Origin: JANQIO01 sp043513815
GTDB taxonomy: Bacteria; Pseudomonadota; Gammaproteobacteria; Pseudomonadales; Halieaceae
Assembly (NCBI GenBank): GCA_043513815.1
Contig: CP121313.1
Coordinates: 1,426,001-1,490,000 of the forward strand
DNA: 64,000 nucleotides
Direction of reading: 5' to 3'
Made by a program: the position numbers and the translations under genes. Below the pieces are notes generated by a model. That model saw only the letters and a list, made by a program, of their open reading frames with translations. It searched no databases and had not been told where the DNA came from. Of this stretch, positions 43,445 through 52,210 are shown one piece after another; positions within the stretch are counted from its first letter, which is position 1; each line of letters starts with the position of its first letter.

Positions 43445-44302
43445 CTAGATGACCTGCTCCGCGAAGGCCTGCATGCGGTCCATGCCGTCGGGGCCGGCGA
43501 AGAAGAAAGCGGGCACCATGATGCGGCCCACGCCCAGCTCCTGCATCTGCTCAAGGCCGGCCTTCGGGTCCTGCATGTGGGCGCCGAACATGGCATTGAT
43601 CTCGATGCTGTCGGGGTCACGGCCTGCGTCTTCGCAGCCCCGGCGGACCTTCTCTATGAGGGCGGCCAGGCGCTCGGCGTCCCCTTCGCCTGGGAAGTAA
43701 CCCTGGGCAATGTTCACGGCCCGGCGCACCGCTGCGTCGCTGTCGCCGCCTACCAGCACCGGGATGTCACCATTGACCGGGCGCGGGCTACAGGTAGCGG
43801 GTTCGAAGTCTACAAACTCTCCGTGAAACTCCGCATGGGGGCCGGCCCATAGCGCGCGCATGGCGGCGATGTATTCATCGTTGCGAGCACCGCGACGCTC
43901 CCACGCCACACCCAGGGCATCAAATTCCTCTTTCATCCAGCCCACGCCCAGGCCCAGTTCCACGCGACCGCCGGACAGGGCATCCAGAGTGGCCAGTTCC
44001 TTGGCGAGAATCAGCGGGTTGCGCTGGGGCACGATCAATATGCAGGTGCCCAGCCGCAGCGTCGGCGCGGCAGCGGCGGCAAAGGCCAGCCAGATCAGCG
44101 GGTCGGGAATGGGAGTGTCGGGTTCGGCGGGAATCTTGCCGTCGGCGGTGTAGGGGTACTTGGAATGAATAGAATCGGGCAGGATCACGTGTTCACCACC
44201 CCAGACGGATTCAAACCCGGCGGCTTCGGCACGCTTACAGATGTCCAGCGCAGTGTCGCCATCGATGGCGATACTACTGGCGAAGGCGAGTGCAACTTTC
44301 AT
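43445..44302 (-). CDS. LLM class F420-dependent oxidoreductase
   Basis: A 285-residue TIM-barrel luciferase-like monooxygenase of the TIGR03619 group. Visible lines are AEAAGFESVWGGEHVILPD, LRLGTCILIVPQRNPLILAKELATLD, GRVELGLGVGW(M)KEEFDALG and VLVGGDSDAAVRRA, all typical of F420- or FMN-using members. In gammaproteobacteria F420 is usually absent, so FMN or an unknown flavin is likely. The gene lies 31 bp downstream of the epoxide-hydrolase-like gene and is probably cotranscribed with it. Confidence 0.85.
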   Translation of the reverse strand: MKVALAFASSIAIDGDTALDICKRAEAAGFESVWGGEHVILPDSIHSKYPYTADGKIPAEPDTPIPDPLIWLAFAAAAAPTLRLGTCILIVPQRNPLILAKELATLDALSGGRVELGLGVGWMKEEFDALGVAWERRGARNDEYIAAMRALWAGPHAEFHGEFVDFEPATCSPRPVNGDIPVLVGGDSDAAVRRAVNIAQGYFPGEGDAERLAALIEKVRRGCEDAGRDPDSIEINAMFGAHMQDPKAGLEQMQELGVGRIMVPAFFFAGPDGMDRMQAFAEQVI

Positions 44303-44333
44303 GTGGGTGACTCCTTATTATAGGTTCTAACGT

Positions 44334-44711
44334 TTAGCCCTGGGCTTCAGCCATTTGCGAGGTGAAAGTGGTCAGGTCGAAGTAGTCGCGCCAGGCGCTG
44401 ATCTTGCCATTGTCGATTTCGAACGTGCCCATCACCGGCATCACCAGTTGATAATCACCCGGCAGCAGGAATTTGTCGACGCGCTCGGTGAGCACCTTGT
44501 TGCCGTTTTCGGCAATGCTGAGCAGTTCCCAATCTACACCTATGAGCTCCATGCCGTTGCGGATAAACGCCTCGGCGGCGGCCTTGCCTTCCAGCCGCTC
44601 CATCGGAATATTGTCGTAGACCACATCGTCGCTGAGGGCATCAATCACCGCGTCCCAGTCCATGCGGTTCCAGGCATCGATGAAGTCCAGCACTATCTGG
44701 GTGTTGCTCAT
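44334..44711 (-). CDS. Limonene-1,2-epoxide hydrolase-like (SnoaL-fold) protein
   Basis: A 125-residue SnoaL/NTF2-fold protein. FIDAWNRMDWDAVIDALSDDVVYDNIPMERLEG at the start and ISAWRDYFDL near the end match the limonene-epoxide hydrolase family, including the conserved R-D-x-x-D segment and the substrate-pocket Asp/Asn/Tyr region. The start at 44711 has GGAG upstream; the frame is open for 38 more codons, but they are not protein-like. It heads a two-gene unit with the LLM oxidoreductase, which suggests a small catabolic module for a cyclic or epoxide compound. Confidence 0.8.
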   Translation of the reverse strand: MSNTQIVLDFIDAWNRMDWDAVIDALSDDVVYDNIPMERLEGKAAAEAFIRNGMELIGVDWELLSIAENGNKVLTERVDKFLLPGDYQLVMPVMGTFEIDNGKISAWRDYFDLTTFTSQMAEAQG

Positions 44712-44878
44712 GGAGAGCTCCGTGGTTTTGAGCTGCGTCGGGCAGGGCGCAGTTGGCCCCTTCTTATGTGGGAGTATAGCGCCCGGTAGCCAAACTGAGT
44801 GAGGTCTTGGGTCAGGAGGGGCCATGGAACGCCGTGGGCGCCGAATGAACGTTGTCTTACGGAAACAGGCTGCAGGGG

Positions 44879-44910
44879 AAAAATCACCGGCCGCCGAGGG
44901 CGACGGCCGG
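44879..44910 (-). terminator. Rho-independent terminator of the DEAD-box helicase gene
   Basis: Seven-base-pair GC stem (CCGGCCG/CGGCCGG, 44887-44910), a loop, and then TGATTTTT on the minus strand, starting nine bases beyond the helicase stop codon. Confidence 0.65.
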
Positions 44911-44918
44911 GGGCAAGA

Positions 44919-46901
44919 CTACTTTTTCTTCTTTGCGGCCTTGCGCGCTTCCACCGCAGGACGCTTCTTGGCGCGCGGCTTGCCCGGGGGCTTTTTCTTG
45001 CCGGCGGCGGGCTTTTTGCGCGGCGGTTTGTCGCCGTCGATTACCGGCCGCTTGCGGGGGGAGTTTTCCGCTTCAGCGTCCGTGCGTTTGCGTGGCGGCT
45101 TGTCACCGTCCACTACCGGCCGTTTGCGAGGCGTTCTTTCTGTGGTCGCAGCTTGCCGCTGGGGAGCCTTGTCGCCGGCTTCAGCACGGGCGTCACGATC
45201 CTGGGCGCGCTTCGAGTCGGCTTTGGATATCTGCAGCCGCTGTCCAGAGACCCACACCGTCTTCAAGTGGTTGAAGACTTCCTTGGGCATGCCTTCAGGC
45301 AGGTCGACGGTAGAGTGGTCGTCGTAGATCTCGATGCGACCAATGTACTCAGAATCGATCTCGGCTTCATTGGCGATAGCGCCAACGATATTGCCGGGCT
45401 TCACGCCGTGGTCGTAACCGACTTCAATACGGAAGCGGGTCATGTCCTTGTCGGGACGGGGTACGTCGCGCTCATCGCGGGCCGGGCGGCGTGAACCTTC
45501 TGGCACCGGGTTGCTGTCCTTCTGGCGACGCTTCTCGCGTTCTTCGGTGCGGCGCTCCGGCGTTTTGCGCAGCTTTTCTTTCGCAAACAGCGGCTGCTTG
45601 TCCTGGGCCATGGCCACCAGTGCAGCGGCCACTTCAATCACCGGCACGCCGTATTCGTGCTGGTATTGCTCTACCAGGGCGCGGAACTTGTCGAGATCGT
45701 CGGTGTTGTCGAGCGTCTCCGAGATGCGCGCCTTGAAGCGCTTGACGCGGGTATCGGACACATCCTCGGCGCTGGGCATTTCCATCTTCTCGATGTTCTT
45801 GCCGGTGGACTTCTCAATAGCACGCAGCAGGCGGCGCTCGCGGTTGGAGGCGAACAGGATGGCATCACCCTCGCGGCCGGCGCGCCCGGTACGGCCGATG
45901 CGGTGCACGTAGGCTTCCACATCGTAGGGAATGTCGTAGTTGAGCACGTGGGAGATGCGCTCCACGTCGAGACCGCGGGCGGCCACATCGGTGGCCACCA
46001 GGATGTCGAGCCGGCCTTTCTTTAGCGCATCAACGGTTTTCTCACGCTGGGCCTGGGCAATGTCGCCATTCAGGGCGGCAGCGGCATAGCCCCGGGCATT
46101 AAGCTTTTCCGCAAGCTCGGTGGTGGCAATTCGCGTGCGCACGAAAATGATCATGCCGTCGAACTCTTCCACCTCAAGAATGCGGGTCAAAGCGTCCAGC
46201 TTGTGCAGGCCGGATACCATCCATACTCGCTGTCGAATGGTCTCGGCGGTGGTCTGCTTGACCTTGATGAGAACTTCGGCCGGGTCCTTCAGGTAGTTGC
46301 GGGTAATACGGCGGATGGCGTCGGGCATGGTCGCCGAGAACAGCACCAGCTGGCGTGTGTCCGGGGTTTTTTCCAGAATCCACTCGACGTCATCGATAAA
46401 GCCCATGCGCAGCATTTCGTCGGCTTCGTCCAGCACCAGGCACTGCAGGCTGTCGAGCTTGAGGCTGCCTTTGTTCATATGGTCCATGATGCGTCCAGGG
46501 GTGCCCACAATCACCTGGGGACCGCGTTGCAGACCGCGCAATTGGGTGCGGTAGTCCTGGCCGCCGTAAATGGGCAGCACTTGAAAACCCTGGAGGTGTG
46601 CGGCATAGCGCTGGAAGGCTTCGGCCACCTGGATAGCCAGTTCGCGGGTGGGTGCCAGCACCAGTACCTGGGGGGCTTTCAGTTTGAGGTCCAGTCGCGC
46701 CAGCAGGGGCAGGGCAAAGGCCGCTGTCTTGCCGGTGCCGGTCTGGGCCTGGCCCAGCAGGTCGCGGCCTTTCAGCAGATGGGGAATAGTCATGGCCTGG
46801 ATGGCAGAGGGCGTTTCGTAGCCGACTTCCTCCAGGGCGCGCATGAGCGTGGCCGGCAAGCCCAGCTCGTCAAAGCGGCTTGCCGTGTGTTCGGATGACA
46901 T
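44919..46901 (-). CDS. deaD: DEAD-box ATP-dependent RNA helicase (DeaD/CsdA type)
   Basis: A 660-residue RNA helicase for ribosome assembly and RNA decay, especially in the cold. Motifs: AQTGTGKT (52-59), PTRELAIQ (84-91), GTPGR, DEAD (158-161), SAT (189-191), and HRIGRTGRAG in the second domain. A DbpA-type RNA-binding domain follows (RFRIEVGYDHGVKPGNIVG..., about 490-570). The C-terminal 90 residues are a strongly basic tail with near-repeats (PRKRPVVDGDKPPRKR and PRKRPVIDGDKPPRKK). A 527-bp untranslated stretch lies upstream and a rho-independent terminator lies downstream. Confidence 0.95.
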   Translation of the reverse strand: MSSEHTASRFDELGLPATLMRALEEVGYETPSAIQAMTIPHLLKGRDLLGQAQTGTGKTAAFALPLLARLDLKLKAPQVLVLAPTRELAIQVAEAFQRYAAHLQGFQVLPIYGGQDYRTQLRGLQRGPQVIVGTPGRIMDHMNKGSLKLDSLQCLVLDEADEMLRMGFIDDVEWILEKTPDTRQLVLFSATMPDAIRRITRNYLKDPAEVLIKVKQTTAETIRQRVWMVSGLHKLDALTRILEVEEFDGMIIFVRTRIATTELAEKLNARGYAAAALNGDIAQAQREKTVDALKKGRLDILVATDVAARGLDVERISHVLNYDIPYDVEAYVHRIGRTGRAGREGDAILFASNRERRLLRAIEKSTGKNIEKMEMPSAEDVSDTRVKRFKARISETLDNTDDLDKFRALVEQYQHEYGVPVIEVAAALVAMAQDKQPLFAKEKLRKTPERRTEEREKRRQKDSNPVPEGSRRPARDERDVPRPDKDMTRFRIEVGYDHGVKPGNIVGAIANEAEIDSEYIGRIEIYDDHSTVDLPEGMPKEVFNHLKTVWVSGQRLQISKADSKRAQDRDARAEAGDKAPQRQAATTERTPRKRPVVDGDKPPRKRTDAEAENSPRKRPVIDGDKPPRKKPAAGKKKPPGKPRAKKRPAVEARKAAKKKK

Positions 46902-47428
46902 GGATAGTCCTGGGCCCGCGGGCCGTTGGTGGTGCGTTCTTCGTGTGTTGTAGTGCGTAAAGAGTGGCGCGTATCATACAGGAAAGCCGGGTTGCCCGCA
47001 GTGCGCCATAGCGCGGGTAATGCGGTGCAGTTGCGGCTCCCGGCGCGACCACCAGATACCCACAGCATAGTCAGGCAGCTGGTCATTGCGAAGCGCCCAA
47101 CGCGCCAGTCACATGGCCATGGCTGCCAGTGGTCTTGCACACTTGGCGCTTCGGCGGCTGGCGACACAGGCCGCGCCTCAGTCCTCAGTCAGGAAAAGGT
47201 AGATGCAGGCATCGCCGCGTAGCGGGAATACCGGGATATTGCCCCAGGCCTGGCAGGCCTGCCCAGACTGGGCCAGCTTAAGACTGGCAGGCCTATATTA
47301 ACGCGCTGACCGTGAGCCTCGAAGCGAGGCGTATCTATATCGCATTGGCAGAAGGGGACAAAACGGAGTAGCGCGATCAGGCCCGGAAAGGGCCGAAGAA
47401 GCTGTAGCGGCGTCGGCCGCCATTTAAT
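46902..47428. other. 527-bp region upstream of the DEAD-box helicase
   Basis: No full gene is seen. It probably contains the helicase promoter and a long 5' leader, as known for cold-shock deaD/csdA, but no specific cold-shock element could be fixed. Other features are two overlapping direct repeats of GCCTGGCAGGCCT type near 47250-47300, a CCTCG-AAG-CGAGG hairpin near 47317-47331 and a short coding-like frame at 47282-47371. Confidence 0.35.
47282..47371 (+). pseudogene. Short coding-like remnant
   Basis: A plus-strand frame without a start codon reads DWQAYINALTVSLEARRIYI and ends ALAEGDKTE before TAG at 47369-47371. Its residue mix resembles a genuine C-terminal helix rather than noise, but the preceding codon is a stop. 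It could be the end of a decayed gene. Family unknown. Confidence 0.2.
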
Positions 47429-48664
47429 TTATTCATTGTATGACCGGACGGTAACCGCATTGGTTGTGGTTAATCCGGCTGCGCCTGGGGATACAATATT
47501 CCGCAGGAACTCCCCTTCGCTGTCGTACATTTTCACGGCCCCGGCCCGACTATCGCCAATCAAACTGTTGCCATCCAGCATGTCCACGCCTTCGGGTTGG
47601 CCTATGCCGGTAATGAAATCAGCGACGAAAAAGCCCAGGGCGTCAAATTTCTTCACCTTGTTGGCCGACCAGTCATTGACCAGCATGTTTCCTTCTTCGT
47701 CAAACCAGATATCGGTCGGCCCGGAAAGACTGGTGTTGATGAACAGACCCTGGTGAACGCCAGATGCATTGAATTTTCTGACGAAACCGTTGTTCCCGTT
47801 ATTGAACGATGAGACATACAGGTTGTTGTCTGAGTCCCAGGCAATACCAATAGCCTGGCTGATCGCCACGTCTGTGAAGTCGTCGACGAAGTCTCCGTTC
47901 TGCTGGTACCGCTTTACGAATCCTCCATTCCACTGCAGGGCATACAGAAGACCGTCAGGTCCAATTTCCAGCCGGGTGGGTCCGTTGAGTCCACTGGCAA
48001 ATTCGCCAAGGTAGGCACCCGTGTCAATGTCGTACTTGTTGATGTTGTTGGTCTGCAAGTTGGGCACCAAGACGATATCCTGGCTTTCCAGGAACACGAT
48101 GTCCTGCGGTCTTGAGAGCTGGGACGTGATGAACGCTGTACCGTTATTGCCTTGCTCGTCATACCGAAAAATGATGTGGGGACCAGTTCTGTTCGCACCT
48201 ACGTCGCTGACGTAGATTTTTGTGATCAGGGTATCTCGGTCCCACGCCGCGGGATCCTGGGGGAAATCGTCCAGCCGGTCGATGACGCCGTCAGCGTCGG
48301 AATCCGGCTCTTCGAAAACAGCGGTCAGGGGCGGTGTATCAAACCCTGGAAAGTTGACGTCCCAAAAGCTTACTGCTGCCTCGGGAAGGTCAAAGCGGCA
48401 GTCGGGAAATACGGACTGGTTTCCGCAGGAACCGTTCCAGCGTACGAACACCCAGCCTGGTTTTGGAACGGGACTATAGTTGACGAAATAGTCACCATTG
48501 GCCGCGTTGTCGACACAGGCAGCATCCCCTGCCTGATACTGTTCCAGCGTACAACCGCGACCACTGCCGTTCAGCTCGACAATATCGCCCTGGCCCTCTA
48601 TGGCGAGGGGGTGCTTGCAGGCTTGCAAGACAAGTAAAACCACTGCCGTATAGAAGACTCTCAT
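47429..48664 (-). CDS. NHL-repeat lipoprotein with InlB-like N-terminal domain
   Basis: A 411-residue lipoprotein with lipobox LQAC (Cys16). Residues about 20-115 form a bacterial-repeat domain (GDYFVNYSPVPKPGWVFVRWNG, with cysteine pairs) followed by a calcium-type segment DSDADGVIDRLDDFPQDP of the thrombospondin type 3 kind. The rest is a six-bladed NHL-like propeller (GPTRLEIGPDGLLYALQW, GIAWDSDNNLYVSSFNN, GPTDIWFDEEGNMLVNDW, QPEGVDML). Probably cell-surface exposed or periplasmic; ligand unknown. It is a single gene. Confidence 0.75.
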   Translation of the reverse strand: MRVFYTAVVLLVLQACKHPLAIEGQGDIVELNGSGRGCTLEQYQAGDAACVDNAANGDYFVNYSPVPKPGWVFVRWNGSCGNQSVFPDCRFDLPEAAVSFWDVNFPGFDTPPLTAVFEEPDSDADGVIDRLDDFPQDPAAWDRDTLITKIYVSDVGANRTGPHIIFRYDEQGNNGTAFITSQLSRPQDIVFLESQDIVLVPNLQTNNINKYDIDTGAYLGEFASGLNGPTRLEIGPDGLLYALQWNGGFVKRYQQNGDFVDDFTDVAISQAIGIAWDSDNNLYVSSFNNGNNGFVRKFNASGVHQGLFINTSLSGPTDIWFDEEGNMLVNDWSANKVKKFDALGFFVADFITGIGQPEGVDMLDGNSLIGDSRAGAVKMYDSEGEFLRNIVSPGAAGLTTTNAVTVRSYNE

Positions 48665-48846
48665 TCACTTATCCTGTTTTTATTAGCGAATTACGTCTCG
48701 ACACTCACCATAATAGCAAGAATGGCTATCGCCCGGGTGAGGGCAGGTTTGACTTCCTGGATGACGCAGGACGCCTGCTGACGGCGGAGGGATGTGCTTT
48801 ATACTCCGGGTACGCATTTCGGCTTCGCAATCTCAACAGGGCGTGT

Positions 48847-49776
48847 ATGGGACAGCGGCACTTCATCTTTATCCTCTCTCTGTTACCGGGCCCGGTAGCG
48901 GCTGAGTGGATGGACTGGTCCGCCGAACTGGAACTGGCGGTGGGCAGCGACGACAACGTCAACCTCGCCATCGACGAGTATGCCGAGGAGGACGAACACC
49001 TCGCCCTCAGGGCCCGGATCGGTCGCGCCTATCAGTTCGACGCCGGCGCGCACTCCAACACCCGTCTACGCCTTAATGCCGACGCCACCCGCAAGTTTTA
49101 CAACGACTGGGATGACCTGACCCGCACCCGGCTTGGTGTGGGTGCGGAACTGCAGCACAAATTTGGCCTGGGTATGGGAGCGCCGCGCCTCGCTGCCGGG
49201 TTCAGCGCCCACTACGAGGATGTGCGCGACGGTGACCGGGAGTCCTGGAGCGGTGATGTCCACCTGGGTATCAACAAGCGCCTGGGGCCGCGCCTGGACC
49301 TGGGTTTCAAGTTGTTCTACCGCACTCGCGAAGGCCAGGACTGGACGCCGGGTGTGCCGATGATCGACAGCGATGTCTACGACACGGACCACCAGGGCGC
49401 GACCCTGGCAGCGCACTACCTGTTGCAGCCACGGCTGCGGCTGTCTGCCGCAGCGAGTTACTTTGACGGCGAGTTCGACAGTGATTGCGTTGACTATCTG
49501 AACCCCGCTGGGGGCAGCGTCTACCGGGACGGGGCCGGGCCTGGCGCGCCGCCGCTGTGGCGTCAATTCGATCTCAAGGCGCTGGCGGTAGACCAGGTGT
49601 TTGGCTGTCGCTGGCGCGCCGACGGTGACGGCTTCGGGCTGCGCGCGTCGCTGGGCTGGTTGATTGACCGTCGCAGCAGCCTGCGCTTCACTGTTGGCTA
49701 CCGGGAAATACAGATGGATTATGGCCAGGACTATGACAGCACGACGGTTGGTCTCAGTTACCGCTATGCGCTGTAG
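48847..49776 (+). CDS. Outer-membrane beta-barrel protein
   Basis: A 309-residue protein with a short signal (about 1-19, cleavage near VAA-E) and then alternating-pattern strands throughout, ending in the aromatic C-terminal strand TVGLSYRYAL, which is close to the barrel-insertion signal (last residue Leu instead of Phe). Lines such as LGINKRLGPRLDLGFKLFYRT and RLSAAASYFDGEFDSD fit a porin-like or surface-lipid-like barrel. The cupredoxin gene starts eight bases after its stop, or overlaps it if an upstream ATG is used. No family assigned. Confidence 0.75.
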   Translation: MGQRHFIFILSLLPGPVAAEWMDWSAELELAVGSDDNVNLAIDEYAEEDEHLALRARIGRAYQFDAGAHSNTRLRLNADATRKFYNDWDDLTRTRLGVGAELQHKFGLGMGAPRLAAGFSAHYEDVRDGDRESWSGDVHLGINKRLGPRLDLGFKLFYRTREGQDWTPGVPMIDSDVYDTDHQGATLAAHYLLQPRLRLSAAASYFDGEFDSDCVDYLNPAGGSVYRDGAGPGAPPLWRQFDLKALAVDQVFGCRWRADGDGFGLRASLGWLIDRRSSLRFTVGYREIQMDYGQDYDSTTVGLSYRYAL

Positions 49777-49783
49777 CACGGTA

Positions 49784-50425
49784 ATGCACAGGACCTGCTG
49801 CTTACTGCTGGTGTTGCTGCTGGCTGCACCGGTCACAGCGGGTGAGCTGCGCGCGAGGGTGGTCAGCGACAAGGGCGAGCCGGTTGCGGATGCCGTGGTA
49901 TACGCGCGCCCCCTGGCAGCGTCGGCGCTGGAACCGGGAGTGATGGAAGCGGTGATTGACCAGGTCGACAAGGAGTTTGTGCCGGCATTGACGGTGGTGT
50001 CGGCGGGCGCGGAGGTGCGCTTCCCCAACAATGACAATATCCGCCACCACGTGTATTCCTTCTCCGAGGGCAACGCCTTCGAAATCCCCTTATACGCTGA
50101 CCGCGAGGCGCCCCCGGTGACCTTCGCCAACCCCGGCGTGGTGGCTCTGGGCTGCAACGTGCACGACTGGATGAGCGCCTACGTGTTTGTTTCTGACACC
50201 CCGTTTTTTGGGGTGACCGACAGCAACGGTGAAGCGGTGCTGGCGTCTCTGCCGGCGGGGGAGTATACGGTGGAACTGTGGCATGCGCGCCTGCGCGGCA
50301 AACCCGAGGCGCTGCGCCGGAGCGTGGTAGTAGGCGATGCGCCCTCCCAGCTTGATTTCACCATAAAGCAGCGGCGGGTCTGGAAGGCCTGGCGCGGCAG
50401 CTCGGATTTTGAGGAGGGCTACTGA
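49784..50425 (+). CDS. Cupredoxin/methylamine-utilization-like exported protein
   Basis: A 213-residue exported protein (signal MHRTCCLLLVLLLAAPVTA). Its core is a plastocyanin-like domain with the complete type 1 copper set: a histidine in DNIRHHVYSF (88/89), and Cys124, His127 and Met130 in GCNVHDWM. A carboxypeptidase-regulatory-like beta domain flanks it (VVSDKGEPVADAVVY; ANGEAVLASLPAGEYTVELW-type segment). Databases often name this class methylamine utilization protein, but no methylamine dehydrogenase genes are nearby. A second in-frame ATG at 49766 would overlap the barrel gene by 11 bp. It sits 11 bp before the cyclase gene. Confidence 0.75.
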   Translation: MHRTCCLLLVLLLAAPVTAGELRARVVSDKGEPVADAVVYARPLAASALEPGVMEAVIDQVDKEFVPALTVVSAGAEVRFPNNDNIRHHVYSFSEGNAFEIPLYADREAPPVTFANPGVVALGCNVHDWMSAYVFVSDTPFFGVTDSNGEAVLASLPAGEYTVELWHARLRGKPEALRRSVVVGDAPSQLDFTIKQRRVWKAWRGSSDFEEGY

Positions 50426-50436
50426 TCCTCCACCTG

Positions 50437-52143
50437 TTGACGGGTTCTTTTAGAGCCAGGGTTGCCGGCTTCCTGGTAGGGTTGCTGCTGGTAACGCTGT
50501 TGTTGGTGTTCTACGCGGTCAACCGCGCAAGTATCGACAATGCCCTGCAGCGAATCGACGCCGATCTGGACACCACCGCGCGGGCCTTCAGTCGCCTGCT
50601 GGAAGATCGCAACCGCAACCTGCTGGAGCGTGCTCGCTTCCTGTCCAGCGATCATGCCTACCGGCAGATTTATGGCTTCGGTGAACGCGCGGACCTGGAG
50701 GTGGCTACCGCCAATCACCAGCGGCGCATTGGCGCCGACCTGATGATGCTGGTATCGCTGGATGAGGCAGTGCTGGCTGACACCCTGCGACCCGGGAACG
50801 ACACCATGCCCGGCGGCGTGGAGTCGTTGGTGTACACCGCCTTAGACAGCGACGACGGCGTGGCCCGAGCGATGCGGCGGGTCGACGGCATTCCCTACCA
50901 GCTGGTGGTGGTGCCGTTGTATGCGCCGGACCCGGTAGCGATGGTGGTCATCGGTTTTCGGATCAGTGACGAACTGGTAACGGGACTCAAGCAGGACACC
51001 AACTTCACCGATATCACGCTGGTGTTCGGTGCCGGGGAATCGGCCCCGGTTGTTGCGGCCTGCACGTTGGGAACACAGCTGTGCGAGGAGCAGGCGACGA
51101 AACTGGCACAACAGTCGCCCGCTGTCGGCAGCCAGGCAACCCGCACCCTGGGAGGCGAGCCGTGGATTACCCGCACCCTGCCACTGCAGGAGGGCGACAA
51201 AGACAACATTGCCCTGCTGCAGCGTTCCCTGGAAGCCGAGATGGCCTCGTACTACCGGCTGCGCAACCTGTTGTTGCTGATCTTTGGCGCGGCGCTCGCG
51301 CTGTCAGTAATAGGCGGCTCGCTGCTTGCCGGCAGTGTGACCCGGCCGGTGGCGATTCTCGCGGACGGGGCCCGGCGCATCGCCCGCGGCGATTACGACA
51401 GCCGCGTCGATATTCCCCGGCGGGACGAGCTGGGAGGCCTGGCGGACAGCTTCAACGATATGTCCAGGGGTCTTAAAGAGCGGGACCAGGTGCGGAACCT
51501 GCTAGGCAAGGTCGTCTCGCCGCAGATCGCCGACGAGCTCCTGAGAAAGGATATCGAGCTGGGCGGCGAGGAGGTGGAGGCCACCATACTGTTCTCGGAC
51601 ATCCGCAGTTTTACCACTATCAGCGAGGCCATGCCGCCGCAGCAGGTGATCAAGATGCTCAACCACTACCTCACCGGGATGAACCGCATCATCGAGGAAC
51701 ATGGCGGGGTAGTAGACAAGTACATTGGCGACGCGGTGATGGCGATCTTCGGTGCGCCCCTCGCGCTGCCCGACGCACCGCAGCGCGCCGTGCGCTGCGC
51801 TCTGGCGATGCAGGAAGCGCTGGCAGTAATCAACGCGCAATTCCGGGACTGGCAGATGCCGGAGATTGCCATCGGTATCGGCATCAACAGCGGCACCGTT
51901 GTCGCGGGGAACATGGGCTCGATGTCACGTCTCAATTACACGGTGCTGGGTGACGCGGTCAACCTGGCCTCGCGGCTGGAAGGGCTTTGCAAGGACTACG
52001 GCGTGCAAGTGATCATCAGCGAGTTCACCAGGTCGGCCTGCCCGGAGCTGAACTGCAGGGAGCTCGACCGGGTCACGGTAAAGGGCAAAACCGAGCCGGT
52101 CACCGTCTACGAGGTCTTGCAATTCCAGGAAAAAGGACTCTGA
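50437..52143 (+). CDS. Membrane-bound class III adenylate/guanylate cyclase
   Basis: A 568-residue sensor cyclase: transmembrane helix 1 (about 10-28), a periplasmic double-Cache/CHASE-like sensing domain (30-275), helix 2 (about 278-298), HAMP (about 298-350) and a class III cyclase domain (380-560). Metal-binding aspartates are Asp388 in LFSDIRSF and Asp432 in YIGDAVMAIF; the transition-state motif is TVLGDAVNLASRLEG. All catalytic residues look present. ATP or GTP preference is not decidable. The start given is TTG at 50437, the best available in a frame with no ATG or GTG nearby. Third gene of the barrel-cupredoxin-cyclase trio. Confidence 0.85.
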   Translation: MTGSFRARVAGFLVGLLLVTLLLVFYAVNRASIDNALQRIDADLDTTARAFSRLLEDRNRNLLERARFLSSDHAYRQIYGFGERADLEVATANHQRRIGADLMMLVSLDEAVLADTLRPGNDTMPGGVESLVYTALDSDDGVARAMRRVDGIPYQLVVVPLYAPDPVAMVVIGFRISDELVTGLKQDTNFTDITLVFGAGESAPVVAACTLGTQLCEEQATKLAQQSPAVGSQATRTLGGEPWITRTLPLQEGDKDNIALLQRSLEAEMASYYRLRNLLLLIFGAALALSVIGGSLLAGSVTRPVAILADGARRIARGDYDSRVDIPRRDELGGLADSFNDMSRGLKERDQVRNLLGKVVSPQIADELLRKDIELGGEEVEATILFSDIRSFTTISEAMPPQQVIKMLNHYLTGMNRIIEEHGGVVDKYIGDAVMAIFGAPLALPDAPQRAVRCALAMQEALAVINAQFRDWQMPEIAIGIGINSGTVVAGNMGSMSRLNYTVLGDAVNLASRLEGLCKDYGVQVIISEFTRSACPELNCRELDRVTVKGKTEPVTVYEVLQFQEKGL

Positions 52144-52210
52144 CCTCTTTTTTATCACCGGTTATCATCCATGTAAAAATCACACCCAGACAAAAAGCAG
52201 GCTTGATCCC

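Noticed and set aside
46902..47428. A regulatory RNA or riboswitch upstream of the DEAD-box helicase
   Set aside because: Only small unconnected hairpins were found; no known riboswitch or cold-shock leader pattern could be supported by eye.
49066..50157. A 363-codon frame antisense to the barrel and cupredoxin genes
   Set aside because: It spans two genes on the other strand that have signal peptides and a copper site; no domain is visible in the antisense product.
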